A stretch of DNA of 64,000 bases from Flavobacteriaceae bacterium UBA3611. Its GTDB lineage: Bacteria; Bacteroidota; Bacteroidia; Flavobacteriales; Flavobacteriaceae. A model generated the notes under the pieces. It ran no database searches and was not told the origin of the DNA. It was given only the letters and a program-made list of their open reading frames with translations. Positions 50,899 to 60,342 of this stretch are shown in pieces. The DNA lies in the NCBI GenBank assembly GCA_002375495.1, contig DFLU01000007.1, positions 164,886 through 228,885 of the forward strand, in the 5' to 3' direction. Made by a program: the position numbers and the translations under genes. Positions within the stretch are counted from its first letter, which is position 1. Each line of letters begins with the position of its first letter.

Positions 50899-53529
50899 CT
50901 ACTGCAACCCCTTTAAACTTGCCTTAATCGTTTCAATTTTTGCCAACGCATCGGCTTCTTTTTGCTTTTCCATAGCCACTACCTTTTCAGGAGCACCTGC
51001 CACAAAACGTTCGTTGCCCAATTTTTTCTGAACACTTTTTAAGAATCCTTCGGTGTATTTTAGTTCTTCGGAAAGTTTAGCAATTTCTTCTTCTACGTTA
51101 ATCGCACCAGCTATGGGCACAAAGTATTCATTCGACTTCACTCGGAAAGTGAGCGCTCCCTCTACCGCTTCAGAAACATAATTCAATGTCGAAATATTCC
51201 CCAATTTGGTAATAACTGCATCAAAATGGTCTGTTCCCCTTTCATTGTTGATGACAGAAAGTTCAATCGCATCTTTAAAAGAGATGTTTTTCTGTTTCCG
51301 AATGGTACGAATACCCGAAATCACCTCAGCGGCAAATTCGAATTGCTTGTTCAGCTTTTCATCAAAAGCTTCAGTCTTGGGCCATTCGGCCACAATCAGT
51401 GCCTCTTCAGGAGAACGTTTCGCAATATGCTGCCAGATTTCTTCTGAAATGAATGGCACAAACGGATGCAATACTTTCAAATTATCTTCCAAAATTGAAA
51501 TCACCGCAGCGTAGGTTTCCGAAGCTATTGGTTTCCCGTATTCGGGTTTCACCATTTCTAGCAACCAAGAGCAAAAGTCGTCCCATATCAATTTGTAAGT
51601 AGCCATCAGGGCATCGCTAATTCGATATTTGCTATAATGGTCTTCAATCTCTGCCAATGTTTTCTGAAATTTACTTCGGTACCACTGAAGTGCAATAGTT
51701 GCAGCTTCGGTAGATTTTTCAGTCTCAGAAACTTCCCATCCATCTATCAACCGATAGGCATTCCAAATTTTATTTACGAAGCCACTCCCCTGCTTACACA
51801 GGTCTTCATCGAACATCAAATCGTTTCCAGCAGGTGAACTTAGCAACATCCCTACACGAACTCCATCTGCCCCGTACTGATCCATTAAACCAATCGGATC
51901 GGGAGAATTCCCCAGGCTTTTGCTCATCTTACGACGTTGCTTGTCACGAACAATCCCTGTGAGATACACATTCGTAAATGGTTTTTCATCACGGTACTCA
52001 TACCCAGCAATAATCATTCGGGCTACCCAGAAAAACAAAATTTCAGGTGCCGTTACCAAATCGTTGGTCGGGTAATAATAATTTATCTCCTCGTTATCTG
52101 GCTCTAAGATGCCGTTAAACACACTTATGGGCCACAACCAAGACGAAAACCAAGTATCTAATGCATCTGGGTCTTGACGTAAGTCGGCAGCCTGTAGTTG
52201 GCCGTTGTCAGTTTTATTTTTTGCTAATGCTAACGCTTCCTCAATCGTTTCAGCTACCACAAAATCTTCTTTCCCATCGCCATAGAAATAAGCCGGAATT
52301 TGTTGTCCCCACCATAATTGTCGTGAAATATTCCAATCGCGAACATTTTCCATCCAGTGGCGGTAGGTATTTACAAACTTTTCAGGAACCAAATTTACGT
52401 CCTTTTCGAGCACAGCATCTAACGCTGGTTGCGCCAGGTCTTTCATTTTCAAAAACCATTGGTCGCTTAATTTAGGTTCAATCACCGCACCTGTACGTTC
52501 ACTCGTTCCAATTTTATTGGTGTGTTGTTCGGTTTTTGCCAATACGCCCATTTCGGTAAGCTCTGCAACGATTTCCTTGCGGGTTGCGAAACGGTCTTTT
52601 CCTTCATAATGCATTCCGAAACTATTCAGCGTAGCATCGTCGTTAAAAATATCGATTACTTCCAAGCTGTGTTTGTCTCCAAGCACCTTATCATTTTCAT
52701 CATGGGCAGGGGTTACTTTTAGGCAACCTGTACCAAATTCCATGTCTACATATTCGTCTTCAATAATGGGTATTACGCGGTTACAGATAGGCACTATTGC
52801 TTTTTTCCCTTTTAGGTGGGCAAATCGTTCATCATTGGGGTTAATACAAATAGCGGTATCGCCCAAGATAGTTTCTGGTCGTGTGGTTGCAATGGTTAAA
52901 AATTCGTCAGATCCTTCAATGGCGTAGTTCAAATAGTACAAACTACCCTGTTTTTCAACGTAATTTACCTCTTCATCGCTCAGGGTCGTTTTTGCTTGTG
53001 GATCCCAATTAACCATACGATAGCCACGGTAAATCATTCCTTTGTTATAAAGGTCTACAAATACTTTTAGTACCGACTGCGACATGTTGTCGTCCATCGT
53101 AAACTTGGTGCGCTCCCAATCGCAAGAAGCACCCAATTTCTTAAGTTGTTCTAATATAATTCCGCCGTGCTTGTGGGTCCATTCCCACGCGTGTTTTAAA
53201 AATTCTTCTCGGGTGAGATCTTCTTTATGAATGCCTTCAGCCTTGAGTTTTGCTACTACTTTTGCTTCCGTAGCAATAGAGGCATGGTCTGTACCGGGCA
53301 CCCAACAGGCGTTATAGCCCTTTAAACGTGCGCGACGAATAAGAACATCTTGTATGGTATTATTTAACATATGGCCCATATGCAGCACCCCAGTCACATT
53401 AGGTGGCGGGATTACGACGGTGTACGGCTCTTTTTCGTTCACTTCTGAATGAAAATACCCCTGCTCCATCCAGTAGCTATACCATTTATCTTCAACAGAT
53501 TGGGCATCATATTTTGCTGCTAGTGCCAT
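50899..53529 (-). CDS. valS: Valyl-tRNA synthetase
   Basis: 876 residues, full length. HIGH-type motif NVTGVLHMGHML (about 45), KMSKS motif RRKMSKSLGNSPDP (about 535), an editing domain (about 190-330), an anticodon-binding domain and a C-terminal coiled-coil arm are all present. Confidence 0.97.
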   Translation of the reverse strand: MALAAKYDAQSVEDKWYSYWMEQGYFHSEVNEKEPYTVVIPPPNVTGVLHMGHMLNNTIQDVLIRRARLKGYNACWVPGTDHASIATEAKVVAKLKAEGIHKEDLTREEFLKHAWEWTHKHGGIILEQLKKLGASCDWERTKFTMDDNMSQSVLKVFVDLYNKGMIYRGYRMVNWDPQAKTTLSDEEVNYVEKQGSLYYLNYAIEGSDEFLTIATTRPETILGDTAICINPNDERFAHLKGKKAIVPICNRVIPIIEDEYVDMEFGTGCLKVTPAHDENDKVLGDKHSLEVIDIFNDDATLNSFGMHYEGKDRFATRKEIVAELTEMGVLAKTEQHTNKIGTSERTGAVIEPKLSDQWFLKMKDLAQPALDAVLEKDVNLVPEKFVNTYRHWMENVRDWNISRQLWWGQQIPAYFYGDGKEDFVVAETIEEALALAKNKTDNGQLQAADLRQDPDALDTWFSSWLWPISVFNGILEPDNEEINYYYPTNDLVTAPEILFFWVARMIIAGYEYRDEKPFTNVYLTGIVRDKQRRKMSKSLGNSPDPIGLMDQYGADGVRVGMLLSSPAGNDLMFDEDLCKQGSGFVNKIWNAYRLIDGWEVSETEKSTEAATIALQWYRSKFQKTLAEIEDHYSKYRISDALMATYKLIWDDFCSWLLEMVKPEYGKPIASETYAAVISILEDNLKVLHPFVPFISEEIWQHIAKRSPEEALIVAEWPKTEAFDEKLNKQFEFAAEVISGIRTIRKQKNISFKDAIELSVINNERGTDHFDAVITKLGNISTLNYVSEAVEGALTFRVKSNEYFVPIAGAINVEEEIAKLSEELKYTEGFLKSVQKKLGNERFVAGAPEKVVAMEKQKEADALAKIETIKASLKGLQ

Positions 53530-53602
53530 AGTTTGGTCTAATTTTTGAAATAAGGGTACAAAAGTAGGTATTATTGGCCTATTATGAAATCACTTAATTG
53601 AA

Positions 53603-53610
53603 TAACTTTG
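53603..53610 (+). promoter_or_regulatory. -7 promoter element TAACTTTG
   Basis: A full TAnnTTTG match 54 nt before ATG 53665. It rules out the in-frame start at 53608. Confidence 0.55.
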
Positions 53611-53664
53611 TTTGCAGGAAATGTAACAAATGCCTACATTAGCCTGACCAAAATCTTAGAAATT

Positions 53665-54054
53665 ATGAAAAAATTATTGTTAATAGCTGTGGTGCTATGT
53701 GCAGGATTTACGATGAACGCACAGGCAAAATTTAAGTTTAAAACAGAAACCATAGACTATGGTAAAGTAGCGAAAGGAAGCGACGGAGTGCGTGTATTTG
53801 AGTTTACAAATGTGGGTGATCAACCTTTGGTAGTTACCGATGTAAAATCTAGTTGTGGTTGTACAATCCCAAAGAAACCTAAAGGACCTGTAGCTCCAGG
53901 AGCAACAGGAGAAATTGAAGTTAAATATGATACTGAAAATAAAGTAGGGCCTATTAGAAAAACCATTACGGTATATTCTAATGCCGACGAACCTGTAAAA
54001 GCACTAAAAATTAAAGGCGAAGTATTGCCAGAAGGACAAAGTGTGATGCAGTAA
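53665..54054 (+). CDS. DUF1573 exported protein
   Basis: 129 residues from ATG 53665 with a signal peptide ending MNAQA. The DUF1573 immunoglobulin-like fold is recognisable by VVTDVKSSCGCTIPKKP and GEIEVKYDTENKVGPIRKTITV. It is a common flavobacterial periplasmic protein of unknown function. Confidence 0.88.
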   Translation: MKKLLLIAVVLCAGFTMNAQAKFKFKTETIDYGKVAKGSDGVRVFEFTNVGDQPLVVTDVKSSCGCTIPKKPKGPVAPGATGEIEVKYDTENKVGPIRKTITVYSNADEPVKALKIKGEVLPEGQSVMQ

Positions 54055-54080
54055 ACTACTACTTAAAACTAAATTGAAAA

Positions 54081-54107
54081 GCCAATTCTTAGGGATTGGC
54101 TTTTTTT
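54081..54107 (+). terminator. Intrinsic terminator of the DUF1573 gene
   Basis: Stem GCCAATTC (54081-54088) / GGATTGGC (54093-54100) with one G-T pair, loop TTAG, then a T run. Confidence 0.8.
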
Positions 54108-55458
54108 ATATCACTTTTTGAAGTACAAATTTCTTTTTTTGCCGTTGGCCATTCCGCTCTATTAAAAAATGGATGGTTTTACCTGCTTTCGAACTAAACA
54201 ACGCAGAAAGCTCATACAACTTGTATTTATAGGCAGGTTTGCCATTTACCTCAAGTACGGTATCCCCTTTTAAAATACCTGCCAAGGCAGCTGGCGATTC
54301 ATCTCGCAGTTCTGCTACAATAATTCGGGGTGCCAGAAAAAATTTATAGGCAGCATTCACAGGTAGGGTAATAGACACATTGTTCTGCTCGCTCCTATCT
54401 AAGTTCATAGAGCCCGACTTATAATCCTGGACATCTTTTACCGTAACGGTACCATCGTGCGCCAAAACCACACCCGACATATTGTAATAAAAAGGTTTTT
54501 TAAAATTACTGTTTTTCTTGAGGTACATTTTTTGGTTGCGATAATCCATATACACCGTAAAACGTTTTAATAGGGCCGCTCCCAAGCTTCCGTCGCGATG
54601 TCTAAAAAAGGCAATATTTTGTAAGGCATTTTTATCAGGAAAAGAGGTAGTCACATCATTTAGCACATAATCTCCAATCTGGATTTCACCAATTTTCGAG
54701 CGTTTTCCAAAAATACTGCCGCTAAGCCCTAACCCTAAATAGTCTTGAAAGTAGTTTTTAGGAGTTTCCCTTGTATAACCGTTATTTCGAAACAACCAAA
54801 GTGCATCGCTAGAGCCAGAATCGATTAAAAGCAACACGTTTTTAAGACCGAGTGCTTCGGAAATTTTCACATTTATAAATGGTTTATTCGAAGCAAAACT
54901 GAGATCAAATTCTTTACAGTTCCTACAGGGTTTCTTTGTAAATCGATCGGGGTTATATATGGTGAGTACTTTTGATATATAGTCGGTTTTTACAACAAAA
55001 CTCTTGAAAAAATCATACCCCAAAATTCCATGTACCGGCACACCCATTCGAGGTGAAAAATTTAGGGATTCATCAAAAACCACAAACAGCGTATGGCTTT
55101 TGTCGACAGCCTTCCCCACTTTCAGCATATTGTGGTCGCTCTTCAAGGCTTCAATACTGCCCCCTTGCCCCAATCCACGTATTTTCTTCGGAACGGCGTT
55201 TTGAAGTTCCAACGAGTCGTTTTCAGCAACACTAAAAAGCAATGAAGTTTCTACGCCCGTGTCTAACAAAAATGAAAGCCGGGTACCGTTTAGCTCTACC
55301 GGAACAATCACCAAATTGTTCACCAACTCAAACTTAATGCGATCTCTTTTTACATTTTCGGGCAGCACAAAGCCTTCTTGGGCAAAACCCATAGAATTTG
55401 CAAAAAGGAGGGTTGCAACAGTGATGAATAAAATTAATTTCCTACTTCCGAAAAGCAT
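54106..55458 (-). CDS. Retropepsin-like aspartyl protease with C-terminal PDZ domain
   Basis: 450 residues from ATG 55458, which opens a signal peptide ending NSMGFAQ; a longer frame to 55494 is possible. Two aspartyl-protease half motifs are visible, FLLDTGVETSLLF and LLIDSGSSDALWLF, so the enzyme could be a tandem of retropepsin-like units. A PDZ domain (about 360-450; AALAGILKGDTVLEVNGKPAYKY) ends the protein. It is probably periplasmic. Target unknown. Confidence 0.87.
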   Translation of the reverse strand: MLFGSRKLILFITVATLLFANSMGFAQEGFVLPENVKRDRIKFELVNNLVIVPVELNGTRLSFLLDTGVETSLLFSVAENDSLELQNAVPKKIRGLGQGGSIEALKSDHNMLKVGKAVDKSHTLFVVFDESLNFSPRMGVPVHGILGYDFFKSFVVKTDYISKVLTIYNPDRFTKKPCRNCKEFDLSFASNKPFINVKISEALGLKNVLLLIDSGSSDALWLFRNNGYTRETPKNYFQDYLGLGLSGSIFGKRSKIGEIQIGDYVLNDVTTSFPDKNALQNIAFFRHRDGSLGAALLKRFTVYMDYRNQKMYLKKNSNFKKPFYYNMSGVVLAHDGTVTVKDVQDYKSGSMNLDRSEQNNVSITLPVNAAYKFFLAPRIIVAELRDESPAALAGILKGDTVLEVNGKPAYKYKLYELSALFSSKAGKTIHFLIERNGQRQKKKFVLQKVI

Positions 55459-55551
55459 ACGTATCAAGATAAAAAAAATAACGCCAACACTCATATCAAT
55501 GCGTGTATTTATGGAATATATTTTGCAACTTTGTTATCTAATAACATTCTT

Positions 55552-56742
55552 ATGCCTGCAGTATCTCAAAAGGGTTCTAAAATGCCCGAATCACCTATCA
55601 GGAAATTGGTCCCTTTTGCCGAAATGGCTTATAAAAACAAGAAAACGGTCTATCACCTCAACATTGGCCAGCCCGATATTAAAAGTCCGCAAATTGCCAT
55701 GGACGCGGTGACTCACCATTCTCTTGAGATTCTTGCCTATACCCGTTCGGAAGGATCTGAACCTTATCGTGAAAAAATTGCAGCCTATTACAATCGCAAT
55801 AACATCATGGTAGGCGCAAAAGACATTGTAGTAACTACTGGCGGTAGCGAGGCGCTCCTCTTTGCCATGGGTACCATTGCAGACCAAGGTGATGAAATTA
55901 TCATCCCAGAACCTTTTTACGCCAATTACAATGGCTTTGCAACGGCTAGCGGCGTAACCATTGTACCCGTGATTTCTAAAATTGAAGACAATTTTGCCTT
56001 GCCTCCTATTTTAGAATTTGAAAAACTAATCACTCCAAAAACAAAGGCAATCCTTATTTGCAACCCGGGAAACCCTACTGGATATTTGTACTCTAAAGAA
56101 GAATTAGAAACCTTGGCCGCAATTGTAAAGAAGCACGATTTATTTTTGATTGCAGATGAAGTGTATCGGGAATTTGTGTACGATGGCTTAAAACACGTTT
56201 CCATTTTAGAGTTGGAAGGCATGGCACAAAACGGAATCATAATCGATTCTGTTTCCAAACGCTACAGCATGTGCGGTGCTCGTATTGGTTGTTTGGTTTC
56301 ACAAAATAACGACGTGATTAAAACTGCCCTTAAATTCGCTCAAGCACGTCTAAGTCCGCCCACGTTTGCTCAAATTGCCAGTGAGGCAGCTTTAAACACA
56401 CCCCAGAGCTATTTTGATGAAGTGATTGATGAATACAAGGACCGTCGTGACACCTTGGTGACATTATTAGAAGAAATCCCAGGCGTAAAAGTAGGGCATC
56501 CCAAAGGTGCTTTTTATTGCATCGCAGAGTTACCAGTAAAAGATAGTGATGCGTTCGCCCAGTGGCTGTTAGAATCGTTTGATGTAGATGGTGAAACCGT
56601 AATGGTTGCACCTGCTGCTGGATTCTATTCGAGTCCGGGTGTTGGAAAAAACCAAATCCGAATTGCCTATGTACTCCAGAAAGAGAGCTTGATAAAGGCT
56701 GTAAACATCCTTAAAGTTGCATTACAGGAATACAACGACTAA
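55552..56742 (+). CDS. Class I PLP-dependent aminotransferase
   Basis: 396 residues from ATG 55552. It has GGSEALLFAM (phosphate contacts), ICNPGNPTGYLYS, IADEVYREFVYDG, the PLP lysine in DSVSKRYSMCGARIGCLVS, and the C-terminal NQIRIAY arginine. It is similar to aspartate or branched-chain aminotransferases of the AspC family. Substrate not determinable. Its stop overlaps the murB start (TAATG). Confidence 0.9.
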   Translation: MPAVSQKGSKMPESPIRKLVPFAEMAYKNKKTVYHLNIGQPDIKSPQIAMDAVTHHSLEILAYTRSEGSEPYREKIAAYYNRNNIMVGAKDIVVTTGGSEALLFAMGTIADQGDEIIIPEPFYANYNGFATASGVTIVPVISKIEDNFALPPILEFEKLITPKTKAILICNPGNPTGYLYSKEELETLAAIVKKHDLFLIADEVYREFVYDGLKHVSILELEGMAQNGIIIDSVSKRYSMCGARIGCLVSQNNDVIKTALKFAQARLSPPTFAQIASEAALNTPQSYFDEVIDEYKDRRDTLVTLLEEIPGVKVGHPKGAFYCIAELPVKDSDAFAQWLLESFDVDGETVMVAPAAGFYSSPGVGKNQIRIAYVLQKESLIKAVNILKVALQEYND

Positions 56743-57755
56743 TGCCTATCGAAACCAACACATCATTAAAAGCCTACAATACCTTCGGGATTGATGTAGC
56801 TGCCAATAAGTTTGTTTCTGTCAATTCTGTTGAGGAACTCAAAAAGGTACTCGCCAATCGCGGAAACGACCCTCTATTTTTATTGGGTGGTGGCAGTAAT
56901 ATGCTTCTTACAAAAAACATAGAAGCGCTTGTGATTCATTTAAATCTAAAGGGCATTTCCGTACTTTCAGAAAACGAACATTCTGTACAGCTACGTGTCA
57001 TGGCAGGCGAAAATTGGCATGAATTTGTCTTGTTTTGCATTAATAACAACTACGGAGGTGTAGAAAACTTATCGCTAATTCCAGGAAATGTGGGCACCGC
57101 ACCTATCCAAAATATTGGAGCGTATGGTGTTGAGCTGAAAGACACCTTTGTACGTTGCGAAGCGCTTCACATCGAGACGCTTTCAGAAAAAACGTTCTCT
57201 AAAAAAGAATGCAACTTCGGGTATCGAAACTCCGTTTTCAAAAACGAATTAAAAGGAGAATATATCATCACCAGTGTTACGTTTGAACTTACAAAAACGA
57301 ACCATGAATTGCACACTAGTTATGGTGCGATTCAACAGGAATTAGATCGCAAAGGAATTAACTCACCTTCCATTTCAGATATTTCCGAAGCAGTTATCGC
57401 CATACGGAAATCGAAACTACCAGACCCAACAGAACTAGGCAATAGTGGAAGCTTTTTTAAAAACCCCATCATAACTTCAGAAGCATTCCAAGCATTCCGC
57501 CTCCAATATCCTGAAGCTCCTTTTTACGAAGTGAGCCCTACAGAATTTAAGATTCCGGCAGGCTGGCTTATTGAACAAGCTGGTTTTAGGGGAAAACGAT
57601 TTGGCGACGCTGGAGTGCATAAAAATCAGGCGTTGGTTTTGGTGAACCACGGAAATGCAACGGGAGAAGAAATTTGGCAGCTCGCGCTTAAAATTCAAAA
57701 AGAAGTACGCTCAAAATTTGGAATCTATATTGAACCAGAAGTAAACGTATTTTAA
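56742..57755 (+). CDS. murB: UDP-N-acetylmuramate dehydrogenase
   Basis: 337 residues with an FAD-binding domain (LGGGSNMLLTKN, GAGENW-like MAGENWHEFV, SLIPGNVGTAPIQNIGAYG) and the C-terminal type I domain with GNSGSFFKNPI and WLIEQAGFRGKRFGDAGVHKNQALVLVN. It forms UDP-MurNAc for peptidoglycan. Confidence 0.96.
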   Translation: MPIETNTSLKAYNTFGIDVAANKFVSVNSVEELKKVLANRGNDPLFLLGGGSNMLLTKNIEALVIHLNLKGISVLSENEHSVQLRVMAGENWHEFVLFCINNNYGGVENLSLIPGNVGTAPIQNIGAYGVELKDTFVRCEALHIETLSEKTFSKKECNFGYRNSVFKNELKGEYIITSVTFELTKTNHELHTSYGAIQQELDRKGINSPSISDISEAVIAIRKSKLPDPTELGNSGSFFKNPIITSEAFQAFRLQYPEAPFYEVSPTEFKIPAGWLIEQAGFRGKRFGDAGVHKNQALVLVNHGNATGEEIWQLALKIQKEVRSKFGIYIEPEVNVF

Positions 57756-58370
57756 CTACTGAAAGAACCCATCTACCAAATGAAGCACACCGTTGGTAGC
57801 CATAATATCACTTTTACCTACAATTACCGATTTGTTTGTTGCTTGGTTAGTAATCACGATGGTATCACTACGCATTGTTGCAACCAGAGACTTTCCATCA
57901 ATTGTTGTTAAGGTTACTTTCGAGTTTTTCTGAACACCCTGCACTAAATCTGAAGAGGTGACTGAGCCTTTCACGATGTGCATGTTCAATTTTTCAACCA
58001 ATTCTTCTTTTCTAGAAGGGTCATTAAACACATTCTGACCTGTGGGAACTTTATTGAACACCTCATTATTGGGAGCCAGAATAGTGTATTCTGTTTGTAA
58101 ATCTTCCAACTTATCTAACATGCCTGCAGAAACCAATGAACGCGTAAAAGAATTCATGTCTTTGTTGGTCATTAACTTGGTCATGACACCATTCATCCGG
58201 TCTTTTTGCTCTTTGGTAAGCGGCTTTTCCCGAATCTTCTTAGGAGCTTCTTTCACGACTTGCTGTTCCTTCTGCTCTTGCTGTGGCTCTTTTTCTTCCA
58301 CATCATTTTTACAGGATAAAAACACAACGGTACAGGCAATTAAAAAAATAGATAGGATCTTAGATTTCAT
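57756..58370 (-). CDS. Fasciclin-domain lipoprotein
   Basis: 204 residues. A lipobox (VFLSCKND) and a Glu/Gln/Lys-rich linker (about 22-55) precede one FAS1 domain with YTILAPNNEVFNKVP, LNMHIVKGSVTSSDL and the C-terminal NGVLHLVDGFF. FAS1 proteins mediate adhesion or ligand binding at the cell envelope. It is convergent with murB with no gap. Confidence 0.88.
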   Translation of the reverse strand: MKSKILSIFLIACTVVFLSCKNDVEEKEPQQEQKEQQVVKEAPKKIREKPLTKEQKDRMNGVMTKLMTNKDMNSFTRSLVSAGMLDKLEDLQTEYTILAPNNEVFNKVPTGQNVFNDPSRKEELVEKLNMHIVKGSVTSSDLVQGVQKNSKVTLTTIDGKSLVATMRSDTIVITNQATNKSVIVGKSDIMATNGVLHLVDGFFQ

Positions 58371-58434
58371 GGTAGTATTTCAATTTTGAAGGCTAAAATT
58401 AACCAAATTTTTAAGGCAACACCAAGAAAGATTG

Positions 58435-58442
58435 TATTTTTG
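58435..58442 (+). promoter_or_regulatory. -7 promoter element TATTTTTG
   Basis: A full TAnnTTTG match 17 nt before ATG 58460. Confidence 0.6.
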
Positions 58443-58459
58443 CACCTAAATACGCTAGA

Positions 58460-58663
58460 ATGAAAATCGTACTTATCACCGTTGCACTTTTACTATTGGC
58501 CGTAGCAGGTATTGCTATCAAAATATGGGGTAAAAAAGATGGAGAATTTGCCGGAACCTGCGCTAGCCAAAATCCTTTTTTAAACAAGGAAGGAGAAGCC
58601 TGCGGTTTCTGCGGCAAAACACCCGATCAATTTGCCAACTGCAAAGAAGAAACCCACTCGTAG
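58460..58663 (+). CDS. Small membrane-anchored cysteine-containing protein
   Basis: 67 residues. One N-terminal hydrophobic helix (about 4-23) and a hydrophilic tail with four cysteines (GTCASQNP, ACGFCGKTP, FANCKEE). The GFCGK knuckle suggests metal or cluster binding. It is well placed behind a -7 box. Family not recognised. Confidence 0.75.
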   Translation: MKIVLITVALLLLAVAGIAIKIWGKKDGEFAGTCASQNPFLNKEGEACGFCGKTPDQFANCKEETHS

Positions 58664-58684
58664 CACTTCGCCTATCAACCGCCT

Positions 58685-59779
58685 ATGATACTACTTTACG
58701 TATTGGCATTCGTTGTTCTTATTAACTGTGGCTTCTATGTTCTATTTTCAAAATTTTCTTTTTTAAGGCCTTCGGAAAAATCAACACAACACACTTACCC
58801 AGTTTCTGTGATTGTTTGTGCCAAAAATGAGTCCGAAAATCTAACCCAACACATCCCGCTACTCCTTCAACAAGAATATCCCAACTTTGAAGTCATTTTA
58901 ATCAACGATGCTTCGTCAGACAACACCTATGAGGTCATGGAGCAATTTGCTGAAAAAGACCCACGGGTGAAACTTGTAAATGTTGAAAACAATGAAGCCT
59001 TCTGGGGAAACAAAAAGTATGCACTCACCCTGGGAATCAAAAAAGCTGTGAATAAGCGAATGCTTTTTACCGATGCCGATTGCAGACCCGCAACCAAACA
59101 CTGGTTGGCCGAAATGACCAGCAAACTTGACCAAAACACTCAATTGGTCCTGGGGTACGGAGCCTATGAAAAAAAGAAGGGCCTGCTGAACGCCCTCATC
59201 CGATTTGAAACACTGATCACCGCCACACAGTACTTTTCGTATGCCAAAGCTGGCATCCCGTATATGGGTGTTGGGCGCAATCTTGCCTATACCAGCCAAC
59301 TCTATTACGACAACCAAGGTTTTATGAAACACATCCAGCTTCCTTCTGGCGATGATGACCTTTTTGTGAATGGTGCGGCTACAGCAGAAAATACAGACAT
59401 CTGTTTTTCAGAAACAAGTTTTACTATTTCAAAACCGAAAACAACATTTGGAGATTGGATACGTCAAAAAAGGCGGCACAATACAACCGCAAGATTGTAC
59501 AAACCACTGCACAAATTTTTGTTGGGACTATATTTTACCTCAAACCTTTTCTTTTGGCTGGTAGTGCCATTCTGTATAATCTTTGCTAGTTGGCAAATTA
59601 CATTGGCCCTTGTGCTATTTCGCTTTCTGGTTCAGTACATTATAGTAGGGAATGCTGCCAAAAAACTACAGGAAAACAAGCTCATTCCCTTTCTACCATT
59701 TCTTGAATTGTTTTTGGTATGCTTCCAATTAAGTATCTTTATTTCCAATTCGAATAAAAAACCGACCCGTTGGAAATAA
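58685..59779 (+). CDS. Family 2 glycosyltransferase
   Basis: 364 residues. An N-terminal helix is followed by a GT2 domain with VIVCAKNESENL, ILINDASSDNTYE, the DxD-type FTDADCRP and SGDDDLFVN, then QKRRH (QxxRW-like, Trp replaced by His). Two or three C-terminal transmembrane helices complete it. It transfers a sugar, probably to lipid or a surface polymer. It overlaps the sigma factor gene by 10 nt. Confidence 0.9.
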   Translation: MILLYVLAFVVLINCGFYVLFSKFSFLRPSEKSTQHTYPVSVIVCAKNESENLTQHIPLLLQQEYPNFEVILINDASSDNTYEVMEQFAEKDPRVKLVNVENNEAFWGNKKYALTLGIKKAVNKRMLFTDADCRPATKHWLAEMTSKLDQNTQLVLGYGAYEKKKGLLNALIRFETLITATQYFSYAKAGIPYMGVGRNLAYTSQLYYDNQGFMKHIQLPSGDDDLFVNGAATAENTDICFSETSFTISKPKTTFGDWIRQKRRHNTTARLYKPLHKFLLGLYFTSNLFFWLVVPFCIIFASWQITLALVLFRFLVQYIIVGNAAKKLQENKLIPFLPFLELFLVCFQLSIFISNSNKKPTRWK

Positions 59780-60342
59780 CCAAAAAAAGCATTCTAGACC
59801 ATATTGAAAAAGCAAAAAGTGGAAAACAAGGAGCTTTCAATTTTCTGCTTCACCATTTTTGGAATGAAGTATACGGATTTCAGATGAAACGTGTCGGTAA
59901 CGAATATGAGGCAGAAGATATTACCATTGAGACTTTTTCTAAAGCTTTTGATAAAATTGATACATTCGACCCTAAATACACCTTTGGAACTTGGCTAATT
60001 ACGATTTCAAAGAATATTCAAATAGACAAATACCGAAAAAAAAGTACGTCGGTAATTTCACATGCTACCGATACCAGTGACGAGCAAATCAAGAAAATTC
60101 CAGATGACAGTCCAACACCGGAAGACATCTTGATTACCGAGCAAAACCTTGCCGAATTGCTGCGTTTCATTAAAAAATTAAAACCCCATTATCAAGATGT
60201 CATTAACTTGAGGTACTTTCAGGAAATGAGCTACAATGAAATTTCAGACACCTTACAAGAACCACTGAACAACGTGAAAGTACGGTTGCTACGTGCCAAA
60301 AAACTATTGGCCGAAATTATTACCCAAAACAGAAAGAATTGA
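59770..60342 (+). CDS. RNA polymerase sigma factor, sigma-70 (ECF) family
   Basis: 190 residues from TTG 59770. Region 2 (GAFNFLLHHFWNEVYGFQMKRVGNEYEAEDITIETFSKAFDKID) and region 4 (QDVINLRYFQEMSYNEISDTLQEPLNNVKVRLLRAKKLL) are complete. No anti-sigma gene is adjacent. It overlaps both neighbours, so it is translated within a glycosyltransferase-sigma-transporter operon. Confidence 0.92.
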   Translation: MEITKKSILDHIEKAKSGKQGAFNFLLHHFWNEVYGFQMKRVGNEYEAEDITIETFSKAFDKIDTFDPKYTFGTWLITISKNIQIDKYRKKSTSVISHATDTSDEQIKKIPDDSPTPEDILITEQNLAELLRFIKKLKPHYQDVINLRYFQEMSYNEISDTLQEPLNNVKVRLLRAKKLLAEIITQNRKN

